From Qipengyuania sp. S6317L1 (GTDB taxonomy: Bacteria > Pseudomonadota > Alphaproteobacteria > Sphingomonadales > Sphingomonadaceae): a stretch of 64,000 nucleotides of DNA. Below, one piece after another: positions 47,856 through 57,610 of this stretch (position 1 is its first letter; the number at the start of each line of letters is the position of its first letter). A model generated the notes under the pieces. It had not been told where the DNA came from. It searched no databases and saw only the letters and a program-made list of their open reading frames with translations. The translations under genes and the position numbers were made by a program. The stretch is from contig NZ_JALKAJ010000004.1 in the NCBI RefSeq assembly GCF_023015615.1, positions 124,001 through 188,000 on the forward strand. Direction: 5' to 3'.

Positions 47856-50800
47856 CTAATAATCGCGGCTGATTTCGGCCAGAACACTGTCGCGGCCAAC
47901 GGTGGTCACGCTCGCGAGGAGTGCAAGCCAACTGGTGATGCGATATTCAACCTGAGTGGCTGAATACCCTTGTCCGTCGGTGACAAGCTCAACATAGGCG
48001 CGCCTCCCGAGGTTCTTGCCAAGCGCAACCCCGGTCCCGCGCCCGAGCGCAGGGTCTGCGCTGACGATACGAAGCTGGTCGAGCCCGATTGAGCGCCGCA
48101 ATGCGCCAATCGGGTCAAGCCCGCCTCCTCCGCCCTGTAGCGACGCGAGCGCAGCCCCCAGCTGGAGCGCATCGGTCGCTGAAAGCGAGGTGACAGACCC
48201 GCCATAAAGGAGGCGTGCGAGGATTTCTTCCTCCGGCAATGCAGGCGTTGAGGAGAACGCAATCTGAGGCCTTTGCGCATTGCCGGTGATGTCGATGGTA
48301 ACGTCGGTGCCATCCGCGCTCGCCCGCGCCTCGATGTCGAGCCGCGGATCGATCGGCAGATTTGCGTCGAACTCGATCACACCGTCGGTCAGCTCGAACC
48401 GCGTGTTGGCAAAACGGTAGTCTCCGCGCACCAACCTTGCCTCACCGCCAATGCGAGGGTCGGAGACGGTGCCGCGCAGGCTAATGTCGATGCCCCATTC
48501 GCTATCGAGCCCGAGCCCATCGACCGCGATGCGCGACGGAGCTTTCGCATCAATGAGATAGCGCCAGTCGCTGCTTGAAGAGGTGCTGGTGAAAGAGCGC
48601 GCTGTATCGCCGCCAACCTGCCGTGTGGGAATGTTGGGCAGGCTCATATCGTCCGCCGCCGTGCCGAGCGCCCACGAAGCGCGATCAACCTGAACCCGGC
48701 CCGCAATGGTGCCGCCGACGCCAGAGGAAACCATTCGCAATGGCCCTGAGATGGTCGCAGAAAGGCCGCTTGCATTGAGGATACGCGCATCCTTTGCCGC
48801 GAGGCGAATGTCGATACCCGGACCCCGCGCGCCGCTGATATTAGCGAGGTCGATGGTGCCGCTGCCGCTGACCGATCCGCCGCCTGGCGTAGTGCCCGAA
48901 AGCCGCGTGAGGAAAAGCTTCGAGTCCTCAAATCGTCCCCGCGCCGAAACGTCGCGGACATCGGTGCCCGAAGCCGCGCTCTGAAGACGCAAGGCATCGC
49001 TTGCAATGTCGCCCGTGATACGCGGATTGCCGAGCGTGCCTACAGCTCTTGCATCAACCTGTAAGGGGCCGGTGAGGTCGAAAGCTTCTAGTGCGAGCAG
49101 ACGCCAGACCGCTTCGGCCGCCCCATCATAGCCGAGCCTTGCATCGAGGCGGCCTTGCATGATCCGGCGCATGAGGGACGTGCCGGAGCCGGAACGCGCA
49201 ATGCCGCTCACCCTTGCATCCACCCGGCCCAGCGACTCGCCGTCTTCGGCAAGTCTTGCACCAAACGCCAGTTCACTTGGCGAAAGGTTGGCGACGGCAA
49301 AGACATCAATGGGCTGGGAAGAAAGGACGAGGCCAGAGCGGGTGAAACCGTCAATCTTCAACCGCGCGTTGCCCGTTGGGGCGCCCCCACCGCTTTGTTC
49401 ATAACGGGCTGTGCCGGAAAGAAGTCCGCCAAGGCCAAGGTCTGCGCCGGCCAGATCGGCAAGCCGCAATGGCATGCGGGCGAATTTGGCGTCGAGGACA
49501 TTTGTCTCACCGCCAATTCGCCCCTCAAGGAGGGTAAAACCGCGGGCGAACCCGATTTGCGTTGGCGCCAAGGCGTAGCCGCCTGCATCCAACGCGGTGA
49601 GCACGGCGCGACGAGGCATAGTGATAGGCCGCCCGCCATATTCGCCGCTGGCGATGAGAGCGATGCGGCTTGGCGCGAAGTCACCGTCGAGTTTCAGCTG
49701 AAAACGGTCAGCACGGCGCCCGGCAATCGAGGCTTGAAGGCTGCCCCTGCCGTCGACAATCCGAGAACGAGCATCGAAAGCGTGAAGCCTGAGAGCCCCA
49801 TACTCCAGCCCCCGTCCGGCGATGGTGGCATCGATCTGGCTCGCATCGCTGCCAAAAGTGCCCTCGGCTTCGATATCAGCGAATGCGACCGCCGCTATTA
49901 CATCGCCGCCAAACTGCAAAGAGCGTGCTTTAAGGTCGAGATCGAATTGCTGGGCCCCACTACTGGTTGGCGCGAGCGACACTGTGCCATCGAGACCGCC
50001 TCCTGCCAAGGCGAGGTTCCCGCGTAGCGCGTCGTCTCCAAGAACCACAGCGCCAGTCACATTGGTGCGGAAAATTCGCAAGGTCTCGATGTCGACCCTT
50101 GCCGCCCCGCCCTCTGGCAGCTGCAAGGCCAACGCACCATCAAATGGGCCAAGCATGGATTCGCCTTCAAGGTCGATGGCGAAACCCTCGCTCTGCGGCG
50201 CTATACCAAGCTGAACATCCTTGAGCCCGGCGGGCGGATAGGGATTGGCAAGCACAAGGTTTGCGCGCGGCCCCTCTTCGGAAAGCTCGGCGTCGAAAGC
50301 AAAGTCGCCATATTGCGCCTGCGATCCGGCGCCCGATAAAATGGTGCGGCCGTTCGCCGTGCGGGTGTCGAGCTGCGCGTCGAGCTTGTCACTTGTCAGC
50401 ACCACGTCGCGCAGCACGAGCGGGCTGGCTGCCCCCACACCAAGCGCGCCTTTAAACCGGAGCTGCTCGCCGGCAATGGTCGTGATCGTATTGTTCGTAA
50501 ATTGTCCGGCCACGCCGGCAAGATTGGCGCGCACCGACCAAGGAACGCCATTGCCAAACTTGGCAAGAAGCTTGGCATCTGCGGTCACTTGACCAACCCC
50601 GTCCACCGGTAGGCCGCGCGCCCTGATCGGTCCGGCAAGCGCATAGGCGCCATTTGTAAGGTCCCCTCTCAAGGACAGTTCGCCGGTCAGATCGGGGAAG
50701 GTAAGGCGGGTGTTGTCGGCAGCAAGGCTGCTGCCGGAAAGGGTCAGAAGACCATCGAGCGAGCCGTCCACAAGACGCGCGTCAATCGCTGCGTTCCCCG

Positions 50801-52055
50801 TATTGACCGCTTCCACGCGCACGTTGATTGGCACACGCAAGGTTCCGCTCTCGACGCTTGCTTGGCCGGAATTGGCAAGTTGCAATGCGGTCACACTGCC
50901 TGCGACGAGCCGATCAAGGGTCAGCTCGTGGTCGATGGTAAGGTCCCTGAACAATCCATCGAAGTTCGCTGTGAACCGCGCGCCTTCGAGCCGGGCAGTT
51001 GGAGCGAGCAAATCCGGATCGCGCAGAAATGCAGTAAGATCAAAGTCGTCAGCGCGGTTGCGTGCAAGGTCAACCTCTCCCCGCCCGCGAATATCCAGAG
51101 CGTCGCTGACCCCGATGATAGCGCCATCAAACAGGCTGTTCTCGAGCGTGCCGGATAAGTTGAGCGCAAGACCGCCTGCAAAGCTGCGATCGAGAATGGA
51201 CCCGTTTTCCAAGCTTGGCGTGATCTTCCCAAGAAGACCATAACGCCCGCTCCTGTTCGTGAGCCTGAAGGCCGCCACACGCGCAGTCGTTTCTTCACCC
51301 TTCTGCCGCGTGACAAGGCCATGCCCTGTCCAACTCGTCCAGGTTCCATCTCCCGAAACGCGCGCTTCATAGGCAGCGTTAAGGCCCGTCAATTGCGCAA
51401 TCGGCCCGTCTGCCGCCGCGTTGTAATCAAGCTCGAGATCAAATCGGTCACCATCGGGCTCCGCATCGACAAGCAGCGCCAAAGTGTCGCTTGCCCCGAA
51501 CGTACCATCCGCCTCTATCAGCGCGCGGCCCTCGCGAATATCGACGGCAGAGAGCAAATCGACCCGTTGTTCAGCATCACCCGCAAGCCCTTCGGCAAGC
51601 TTCAGATTGTCGATCTCAAACCTGTCGATGCGAATGTCGAAATCGGGCAGGATCGGCGCATCAGGATCGCCCGGGAGCAATTCCGGCATACGCTGTAAAC
51701 GTCCACGCCGCGCGGTCAGCTCGCGGATGTCGATGCCCGACCATATCCACGCAAGCGGCCGCCAATTGAGCTCGACTTCGGGAATGGTCAGAAATTCGCC
51801 TTTGGGGTCTTTGAGCACCACATCATGCAAGACGGCATCGGAATAGATATCGCCTTCAATCCGGCCCACTTCGAACCGCAGACCCGACGCCGGGGAAACG
51901 CTCGCAATCTGATCTGCGATGAAACGCTTTCCGATAGGCGTTGACAAGAACAGTGCAGCAAGCGCCAAAGGCGTGAGCACAATTGCCAAGGCCCAGCCCA
52001 ATCGCTTGGCCCAGATGCGTCGCGTCGAAGGGGGGACGGTATCAGCGTCGGCCAT
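47856..52055 (-). CDS. tamB: Translocation and assembly module protein TamB
   Basis: This 1399-residue AsmA/TamB protein has an N-terminal membrane anchor (about residues 13-37), then a very long repetitive beta-strand region predicted to form a periplasm-spanning groove. The C-terminal DUF490 domain contains PALPEEEILARLLYGG and YVELVTDGQGYSATQVEYRI. It bridges the inner membrane to TamA and moves lipids or outer-membrane proteins. The start overlaps the tamA stop by one base (TGATG), so they form a pair. At just over 4 kb, it is the largest gene here. Confidence 0.93.
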   Translation of the reverse strand: MADADTVPPSTRRIWAKRLGWALAIVLTPLALAALFLSTPIGKRFIADQIASVSPASGLRFEVGRIEGDIYSDAVLHDVVLKDPKGEFLTIPEVELNWRPLAWIWSGIDIRELTARRGRLQRMPELLPGDPDAPILPDFDIRIDRFEIDNLKLAEGLAGDAEQRVDLLSAVDIREGRALIEADGTFGASDTLALLVDAEPDGDRFDLELDYNAAADGPIAQLTGLNAAYEARVSGDGTWTSWTGHGLVTRQKGEETTARVAAFRLTNRSGRYGLLGKITPSLENGSILDRSFAGGLALNLSGTLENSLFDGAIIGVSDALDIRGRGEVDLARNRADDFDLTAFLRDPDLLAPTARLEGARFTANFDGLFRDLTIDHELTLDRLVAGSVTALQLANSGQASVESGTLRVPINVRVEAVNTGNAAIDARLVDGSLDGLLTLSGSSLAADNTRLTFPDLTGELSLRGDLTNGAYALAGPIRARGLPVDGVGQVTADAKLLAKFGNGVPWSVRANLAGVAGQFTNNTITTIAGEQLRFKGALGVGAASPLVLRDVVLTSDKLDAQLDTRTANGRTILSGAGSQAQYGDFAFDAELSEEGPRANLVLANPYPPAGLKDVQLGIAPQSEGFAIDLEGESMLGPFDGALALQLPEGGAARVDIETLRIFRTNVTGAVVLGDDALRGNLALAGGGLDGTVSLAPTSSGAQQFDLDLKARSLQFGGDVIAAVAFADIEAEGTFGSDASQIDATIAGRGLEYGALRLHAFDARSRIVDGRGSLQASIAGRRADRFQLKLDGDFAPSRIALIASGEYGGRPITMPRRAVLTALDAGGYALAPTQIGFARGFTLLEGRIGGETNVLDAKFARMPLRLADLAGADLGLGGLLSGTARYEQSGGGAPTGNARLKIDGFTRSGLVLSSQPIDVFAVANLSPSELAFGARLAEDGESLGRVDARVSGIARSGSGTSLMRRIMQGRLDARLGYDGAAEAVWRLLALEAFDLTGPLQVDARAVGTLGNPRITGDIASDALRLQSAASGTDVRDVSARGRFEDSKLFLTRLSGTTPGGGSVSGSGTIDLANISGARGPGIDIRLAAKDARILNASGLSATISGPLRMVSSGVGGTIAGRVQVDRASWALGTAADDMSLPNIPTRQVGGDTARSFTSTSSSSDWRYLIDAKAPSRIAVDGLGLDSEWGIDISLRGTVSDPRIGGEARLVRGDYRFANTRFELTDGVIEFDANLPIDPRLDIEARASADGTDVTIDITGNAQRPQIAFSSTPALPEEEILARLLYGGSVTSLSATDALQLGAALASLQGGGGGLDPIGALRRSIGLDQLRIVSADPALGRGTGVALGKNLGRRAYVELVTDGQGYSATQVEYRITSWLALLASVTTVGRDSVLAEISRDY

Positions 52056-54253
52056 CAGAATGCTTGCCCCAAGCTGACATAAACCACCACCGGCGCGTCA
52101 AATTCACCCGGATTGACCGGAACACCAACATCGACGCGAATTGGGCCAAAGCTTGTCTTGTACCTTGCCCCAATCCCTGCACCGACGCGGAAAACCTCAA
52201 AGTCAGGGCGCGCTCTTCGCGAGATCGTACCAGCATCGACGAATGGGACGACTTCCACCGCGCCGTCCAACAGGCCTGTCTGGATGCGGGCTTCGATCGC
52301 TCCTTCGACCAAGGAACCGCCACCAAGTGCTTCGCCGAATTCGTTGCGCGGGCCGATGGCCTGAAAACCGTATCCCCGCACCGAACCGCCGCCGCCTGAA
52401 TAAAGCCTGCGAGAAGGAGCAATCTCAAATGCGTCTGCACCAAGAATGCTCGCAGCTGCGACGCGCCCGGCAATCACGGTGCTGCCGACAGACTTGTAGA
52501 AGCTGCCATCGACCCTTGCGCGAAGGTAATACGCTTCTTGTCCAAGGGATCTTGAAACCTCCGGCGCTGCAAACCCCGTGACGCGAAAACCTTCTGTCGG
52601 ATCGAGCAAGTCATCACTTGCATCGATTGTTGCGCTGCCAAAGATCGAGCCGATAAGATACTCCTGACGCGGCGAGAAAACGTCGCGATTGCCCGTCCTA
52701 GTGCGTTCATCGGAATAAAGGACCTCGGCCCCGATTTGCCAGCTCAACGGCTTTTGGAACAGCAGGTTGGAAACACGCTCGAAAGCGCCGCGCAAGGCCA
52801 CCGTGCGGGCATCGACGGCCTCGGTCTCGATGTCGCTGGCAAAGGCGTCCACGGTCAGGACCTGGTCCCTCCCGCGAAAGTTGTTGCGCCGGAAAGTGAC
52901 ACTCGCAAGCTGTTCGCGCGTCCCCACGATCCCGCGCAGGCGCAAGGCGCCTTCTGGCGGGAACAGATTGCGATGTTCCCACGCCGCTTCGACCTTGAAG
53001 CCATCCTCTGTGCCGTAGCCAAGAGCGCCGGAGATAGTGCGCAAAGGCGCCCGCTCAATGCCCACATCAAGCGCGACACGGCCCGGCTCGCCGTTTTCGG
53101 GAGCGGTCACTTCGCGCGGTGTGATCACGACCGAGGACACCAGTCCCGTTGCCAGAATAGCGCGCCGCAGGTCTGCCTGGAGGCTGGTCTGGTAACGATC
53201 ACCGGGATCGAATCTGGCGATCCGGCTCAAGTGACGCCCCGACAGGAAATTCGGGTCGTCGCTGATGACCTCACCAAAGGCAAACTTGCCGCCTGGTTGA
53301 ACCCCAAGGGTAAGATCACCCTCTTGGCGTGTGTGATCAATCAATAGCCGTGGCTCGCCAACCTCGGCAAACGGGTATCCATTCTCGCCCAAAGCCAGGC
53401 GAAGGGCGCCTTCCCCGTCAACAATCTCATCGGCGTAAAGCGGGTCGCCAGAGCTGATGCCGAACGCATCGAGCAGCGGCGCCTGCTCATCGCCGGGTAG
53501 ACTTTGCAGCTCTCCTAAATCGAGCGCACCAAAGCGGTATTGGTCACCGGGCAGAACATCAAAGCGCACTGTGGGCGTAGGGTCGTCCTGTTCCCCTGCC
53601 TCTTGCCCCCCTTCGTCGGCAAAACCACGGCGACCACCAGCAAGCTGGCGGATCACTTCGCCATCGTAGTAACCGTAATTGCGCAAGACATCACCAAGCA
53701 GCTCCTCGTCCGAGCGAGCTCTCGCGGCAAGCTGTGGCACTGTCGTCTCGCCGCTATCGAGCGTTTCAATCGCCGAGAGCGCGCGGAAACGCTCGATGAA
53801 TTCAGATTGTTCGGGGAAAATGTCGGGGTCGGCAGGAAATGCAAGGGTTAGCTGATCGCTGACTTCGACTTCGGTAAGGTCAGGCAGATCGACCAGTGTG
53901 GGCGCATCAATCTCTGCAAAAGAGGGTCGGTCGGGATCCTCGGCAAGCTGCTCTGGCTCAGGCAAATCGCTGTCTTCAAGAGCCTGCGAAATGTCGAAGC
54001 CGCCTTCCGGTTCCAGCGGTTGAAAAGCTTCAGGCGCGATCGGGTCTGTGACCTCATCTTCGGGCACAGATGCGCCATCATCAGTCGCCCAGTCTTCCGG
54101 ATTATCGAGCGCGCTTTGAGGTATCAATTCCTCAAGAGAACTGGGAGGCTGCGTCTCAGGCATGGTTTGCTGACCCACAGCAAGAGAGCTGTTGGCGATC
54201 AGCGCCGCCAGAACCAGTGGTCTGGTGGCCAGTTTCAGTTTTGCATTAGACAA
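52055..54253 (-). CDS. tamA: Outer-membrane TamA/BamA-type protein
   Basis: This 732-residue Omp85-family protein has a signal peptide (cleaved near residue 27). A long acidic, proline-rich stretch (about 30-165) precedes the POTRA-like domains (about 170-390) and a C-terminal beta-barrel ending in phenylalanine (YVSLGQAF). The barrel contains VRGYGF, a variant of the VRGY/F motif of the family. Pairing with tamB supports TamA over BamA. The acidic extension is longer than in E. coli TamA. Confidence 0.9.
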   Translation of the reverse strand: MSNAKLKLATRPLVLAALIANSSLAVGQQTMPETQPPSSLEELIPQSALDNPEDWATDDGASVPEDEVTDPIAPEAFQPLEPEGGFDISQALEDSDLPEPEQLAEDPDRPSFAEIDAPTLVDLPDLTEVEVSDQLTLAFPADPDIFPEQSEFIERFRALSAIETLDSGETTVPQLAARARSDEELLGDVLRNYGYYDGEVIRQLAGGRRGFADEGGQEAGEQDDPTPTVRFDVLPGDQYRFGALDLGELQSLPGDEQAPLLDAFGISSGDPLYADEIVDGEGALRLALGENGYPFAEVGEPRLLIDHTRQEGDLTLGVQPGGKFAFGEVISDDPNFLSGRHLSRIARFDPGDRYQTSLQADLRRAILATGLVSSVVITPREVTAPENGEPGRVALDVGIERAPLRTISGALGYGTEDGFKVEAAWEHRNLFPPEGALRLRGIVGTREQLASVTFRRNNFRGRDQVLTVDAFASDIETEAVDARTVALRGAFERVSNLLFQKPLSWQIGAEVLYSDERTRTGNRDVFSPRQEYLIGSIFGSATIDASDDLLDPTEGFRVTGFAAPEVSRSLGQEAYYLRARVDGSFYKSVGSTVIAGRVAAASILGADAFEIAPSRRLYSGGGGSVRGYGFQAIGPRNEFGEALGGGSLVEGAIEARIQTGLLDGAVEVVPFVDAGTISRRARPDFEVFRVGAGIGARYKTSFGPIRVDVGVPVNPGEFDAPVVVYVSLGQAF

Positions 54254-54259
54254 AAAACG

Positions 54260-55105
54260 TCAGCTCGCAGCGAATTTAACAGGCTGTCCGTCTTTACCCC
54301 TAGCGCCGGTCATTTCACCAGCTTTTTCGCTGCGCGGTGCCGTGGCGGCGGCAATCAGCTTGCTTTGTTCCTCGTCGCTCATCTGACGCCACCCATCGCG
54401 CGTCAGCTGTTCAAGTGGGCGATAGCGCACCTTGTATTGCATACGCGGGGAGCCATCGACCCAATATCCAAGGTATACGTAAGGAAGCCCGCTTTCGGCC
54501 GCGCGCTTGATGTGATCGAGGATTATGTAATTGCCAAGACCTGCGCGGCCCTCGTGCTCGGGATCGTAAAACGAGTAGATCATCGAAAGACCATCGCCCT
54601 GGCGATCAGTCAGACACGCACCGACAAGTTTGCCTGGCTCACCGGTTTCGGTGGGCTCGCGGTATTCGACCAGATAGCTCGTGACGGGGGTATGCTCGAC
54701 CATGTCGGCATAATCCATCTCGTCCATCGTCGACATGCCGCCATCGGGGTGACGCACGCTCAGATATTTGGTGAGCAGCTCGAACTGTTCTTCGGTCGCC
54801 CAAGGGCGGCACTCGGTCACGATCAAATCGCGGTTGCGCTTGATATCGCGCTTTTGCGTGGAAGAAGGCTTAAACGCCTGCGCCACGACACGGACCGAAA
54901 CACACGCCTGACAATCAAGACAGCTGGGGCGATAGGCCACCGTCTGGCTGCGCCTGAACCCGATCCGGCCAAGCGCCTCGTTGAGTTGATCCGAGTGCGC
55001 TCCCTTCAGTTCGGTGAACACCTTGCGCTCGCTTCGGCCCGGAAGATAGGGGCAAGGCGCAGGGCTGGTCACGAAAAAGCGAGGGAAGCGAATAGGGGCC
55101 GTCAC
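54260..55105 (-). CDS. bpt: Aspartate/glutamate leucyltransferase
   Basis: This Bpt-type aminoacyl-tRNA-protein transferase adds leucine to N-terminal Asp or Glu, marking proteins for ClpAP (N-degron pathway). Characteristic residues are the cysteines in [13 protein letters not shown] and SCLDCQAC, and the C-terminal [24 protein letters not shown] core. I chose the GTG at 55105 (281 residues) because the family begins just before [17 protein letters not shown]; the frame stays open to a GTG at 55207. It ends 6 bases before tamA. Confidence 0.88.
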   Translation of the reverse strand: MTAPIRFPRFFVTSPAPCPYLPGRSERKVFTELKGAHSDQLNEALGRIGFRRSQTVAYRPSCLDCQACVSVRVVAQAFKPSSTQKRDIKRNRDLIVTECRPWATEEQFELLTKYLSVRHPDGGMSTMDEMDYADMVEHTPVTSYLVEYREPTETGEPGKLVGACLTDRQGDGLSMIYSFYDPEHEGRAGLGNYIILDHIKRAAESGLPYVYLGYWVDGSPRMQYKVRYRPLEQLTRDGWRQMSDEEQSKLIAAATAPRSEKAGEMTGARGKDGQPVKFAAS

Positions 55106-55199
55106 GGGTCTTGCGTCGTCCTCTTGGCGAGAGAGTGGAATCAGCGGTTGCTGCGTTAAGACAATCTTATGCCTTTTTGCGCCCCTCGGTAAAAGACCC

Positions 55200-55220
55200 T
55201 TAACCACAAATCGTGGTTAA
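55200..55220. repeat. Inverted repeat upstream of bpt
   Basis: TTAACCAC-AAATC-GTGGTTAA is a perfect 8-bp inverted repeat. It lies 95 bases before the bpt start and 149 bases after the ilvA stop. The minus-strand side reads GGGTCTTTT, so it may be a weak ilvA terminator or a bpt operator. Confidence 0.5.
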
Positions 55221-55368
55221 ATTTGTCTGAGTTTGCACACCAATCGGCTCAGAAATACACCGCTTTGGAGCAATGCTTCATTGTCTCAGAGGCAATCGTC
55301 GCTTTGTGGGACACTGGGCCCAAGGCTCGTTTCAAACCCCCGCGAAACGAAAGCCGCAGGCCCTTCGA

Positions 55369-56622
55369 TCAGTTCAATTCGACCACATCGACGTGATAGC
55401 GCGCCTCGCGCAGTGCCCGCACCAATTGCTCCACCTGATCAGCGTCGCGCGCCTCGCATTCGATATCGGTGATAAGCCCCTTGGCGGGCAGCGTTGTGAA
55501 AATGCGCTGGTGGTAGATTTCGATGATGTTGACATTGTGCGCATCGAACAGGCGCATCACCTTGAACAGCGCGCCGGGCCGATCCTGAAGCGTGACACGC
55601 AGGCGGGCCAGCCGTCCCTGACGTGCCAGATCGCGCAAAAGCACATTGGCAAGCAGGCGCGTATCAATGTTGCCGCCGCACAGAACAAGGCCGACTTTCT
55701 TTCCCTTGAACCGCTCCGGATTGGCGAGCACCGCAGCAAGCCCCGCAGCGCCAGCGCCTTCGACAACGGTCTTCTCGATCTGGAGCAGAAGCGCCACCGC
55801 CTTTTCAAGCGCGGGCTCATCGACCAGCATGATATCATCCACCCGCTCTTCGATCACCTGGCTGGTAAAGACGCCGGGGTGCTTGACCGCGATCCCTTCG
55901 GCAAGCGTATCGCCGCCGCAATCGCGCTCCTCGCCCTTGATCTTGGAAAACATGCTGGGAAACAGGCCTGCTTGCACGCCGACCACTTCCAGATCGGGCG
56001 ACAATTCGCGCGAAACTGTCGCCATGCCGGAGATCAGGCCACCGCCCCCGATCGGCACCACGAGACAGTCGAGGTCGGGCGTGACCTCCAGCATCTCCAG
56101 CGCAACCGTCCCCTGCCCTGCGGCCACGTGTGGATGATCGAAGGGGTGCACGAATGTAAGCCCGCGCTCTACTTCAAGCTCGCGCGCATGGGCGTTGGCA
56201 TCGTCAAAAGTCTCACCGTGGAGAACCACATTGCCGCCCACACTCTCGGTCTGCATGACCTTCACCGTGGGCGTGGTCTTGGGCATGACGATGGTGACAG
56301 GCACGCCAAGGCGCGTTCCGTGATAGGACAGCCCCTGGCTGTGATTGCCTGCCGATGCTGCAATCACACCGCGGCTTCTTTGCTCTTCGCTAAGCTGCAA
56401 AAGCGCATTCAGAGCGCCGCGTTCCTTATAAGCAGCGGTGAACTGAAGGTTTTCAAACTTCAGCCAAACCTCAGCGCCGATAATCTCTGAAAGCGTAATC
56501 GAATGCATCATCGGCGTCTTGACGACGGAGCCTTCGATACGGGTCGCTGCGGCCCGCACGTCGTCGATGGTCAGGTCGGCGGGTGTGTGCGCCGGGGTTA
56601 GACTTGGCGTTGGTGCATTCAT
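55369..56622 (-). CDS. ilvA: Threonine ammonia-lyase
   Basis: This PLP enzyme turns threonine into 2-oxobutyrate, the first step to isoleucine. The 417-residue protein has the cofactor lysine Lys66 in FTAAYKERGALN, the SAGNHSQGL loop and the glycine-rich GGGGL phosphate site. A single C-terminal ACT domain begins near RLRVTLQDRPG, giving the medium-length type. It is divergent from the dehydrogenase gene, sharing 88 bases between starts. Confidence 0.93.
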   Translation of the reverse strand: MNAPTPSLTPAHTPADLTIDDVRAAATRIEGSVVKTPMMHSITLSEIIGAEVWLKFENLQFTAAYKERGALNALLQLSEEQRSRGVIAASAGNHSQGLSYHGTRLGVPVTIVMPKTTPTVKVMQTESVGGNVVLHGETFDDANAHARELEVERGLTFVHPFDHPHVAAGQGTVALEMLEVTPDLDCLVVPIGGGGLISGMATVSRELSPDLEVVGVQAGLFPSMFSKIKGEERDCGGDTLAEGIAVKHPGVFTSQVIEERVDDIMLVDEPALEKAVALLLQIEKTVVEGAGAAGLAAVLANPERFKGKKVGLVLCGGNIDTRLLANVLLRDLARQGRLARLRVTLQDRPGALFKVMRLFDAHNVNIIEIYHQRIFTTLPAKGLITDIECEARDADQVEQLVRALREARYHVDVVELN

Positions 56623-56710
56623 AATGGCTGGGGCGATAAGCCTTCACTTGTCCAAGAGCAACCGCGAACGGCTTGGCAAATGGGTAGCAAAGCTATTAGG
56701 CAGCAAGCCC

Positions 56711-57607
56711 ATGAGCACTAACACCAAGATCGCCTTCATCGGGCTTGGCGTAATGGGCGGTCCGATGACCGGCCATCTCGCCCGCGCCGGGTTTGATGTA
56801 TCCGCTTACAACCGCTCGCCCGGGCGCGCCGCGAAGTGGCGCAAAGCCTGGGATGACGAAGGGTTGAGCGTTCGATTTGCAGAGACGCCCGCTCGGGCTG
56901 CTGAAGGCGCAGATGTGGTGTGCACCTGCGTTGGCAATGACGAAGATCTATCGAGCGTCACAACGGCGGAAAATGGCGTTCTCGAAGCGATGGGTGAAGG
57001 CGCGCTACTGATCGACCACACCACCACATCCGCCGATATGGCGCGCAGCCTTGCCGAGGCGTGCGAAGCGAAGGGTGTCATTTTCGTCGATGCACCCGTG
57101 AGCGGCGGTCAGGCGGGTGCCGAGAACGGGCAGCTTGCGATCATGTGCGGCGGTTCGGACACAGCGATGGAGCGTGCGAGGCCCGTGATGGAGCCTTACG
57201 CCAAGGCTATCGTCCATGTGGGACCAGTGGGAGCTGGTCAGACGGCCAAGATGGCAAACCAGATGTGCATTGCCGGTATCCTTGGCGGCCTTTCCGAAGC
57301 GATCCGGCTGGCACAGGGCGCGGGGCTCGATCTCGACAAGACATACGAAGCAATCTCGGGCGGCGCTGCACAAAGCTGGCAGATGGATAACCGCTGGCAG
57401 ACGATGACCACGGACGAGTTCGACTTCGGCTTTGCCATCGACTGGATGCGCAAGGATCTGGGCTACGCGCTCGACGAGGCAAAGCGTCTGGGCCTCTCAT
57501 CTCCGATCACCGCAATGGTCGATCAATTCTACGCCGAGGTGCAAGCCAAAGGCGGCAATCGCTATGACACAAGCGGGCTGATCACCCGCCTTCCAAAGGC
57601 AGTTTAG
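56711..57607 (+). CDS. Beta-hydroxyacid dehydrogenase (3-hydroxyisobutyrate dehydrogenase family)
   Basis: This 298-residue NAD(P)-dependent oxidoreductase has the Rossmann motif FIGLGVMGGPM at about 9-19, the substrate motif DAPVSGGQAGAENG, and the catalytic Lys180 in GAGQTAKMANQM. Substrates in the family include 3-hydroxyisobutyrate, tartronate semialdehyde and 6-phosphogluconate relatives; none can be assigned here. The ATG at 56711 begins the fold; a longer frame reaches back into ilvA antisense. It ends 3 bases before the amidohydrolase. Confidence 0.85.
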   Translation: MSTNTKIAFIGLGVMGGPMTGHLARAGFDVSAYNRSPGRAAKWRKAWDDEGLSVRFAETPARAAEGADVVCTCVGNDEDLSSVTTAENGVLEAMGEGALLIDHTTTSADMARSLAEACEAKGVIFVDAPVSGGQAGAENGQLAIMCGGSDTAMERARPVMEPYAKAIVHVGPVGAGQTAKMANQMCIAGILGGLSEAIRLAQGAGLDLDKTYEAISGGAAQSWQMDNRWQTMTTDEFDFGFAIDWMRKDLGYALDEAKRLGLSSPITAMVDQFYAEVQAKGGNRYDTSGLITRLPKAV

Positions 57608-57610
57608 TTC

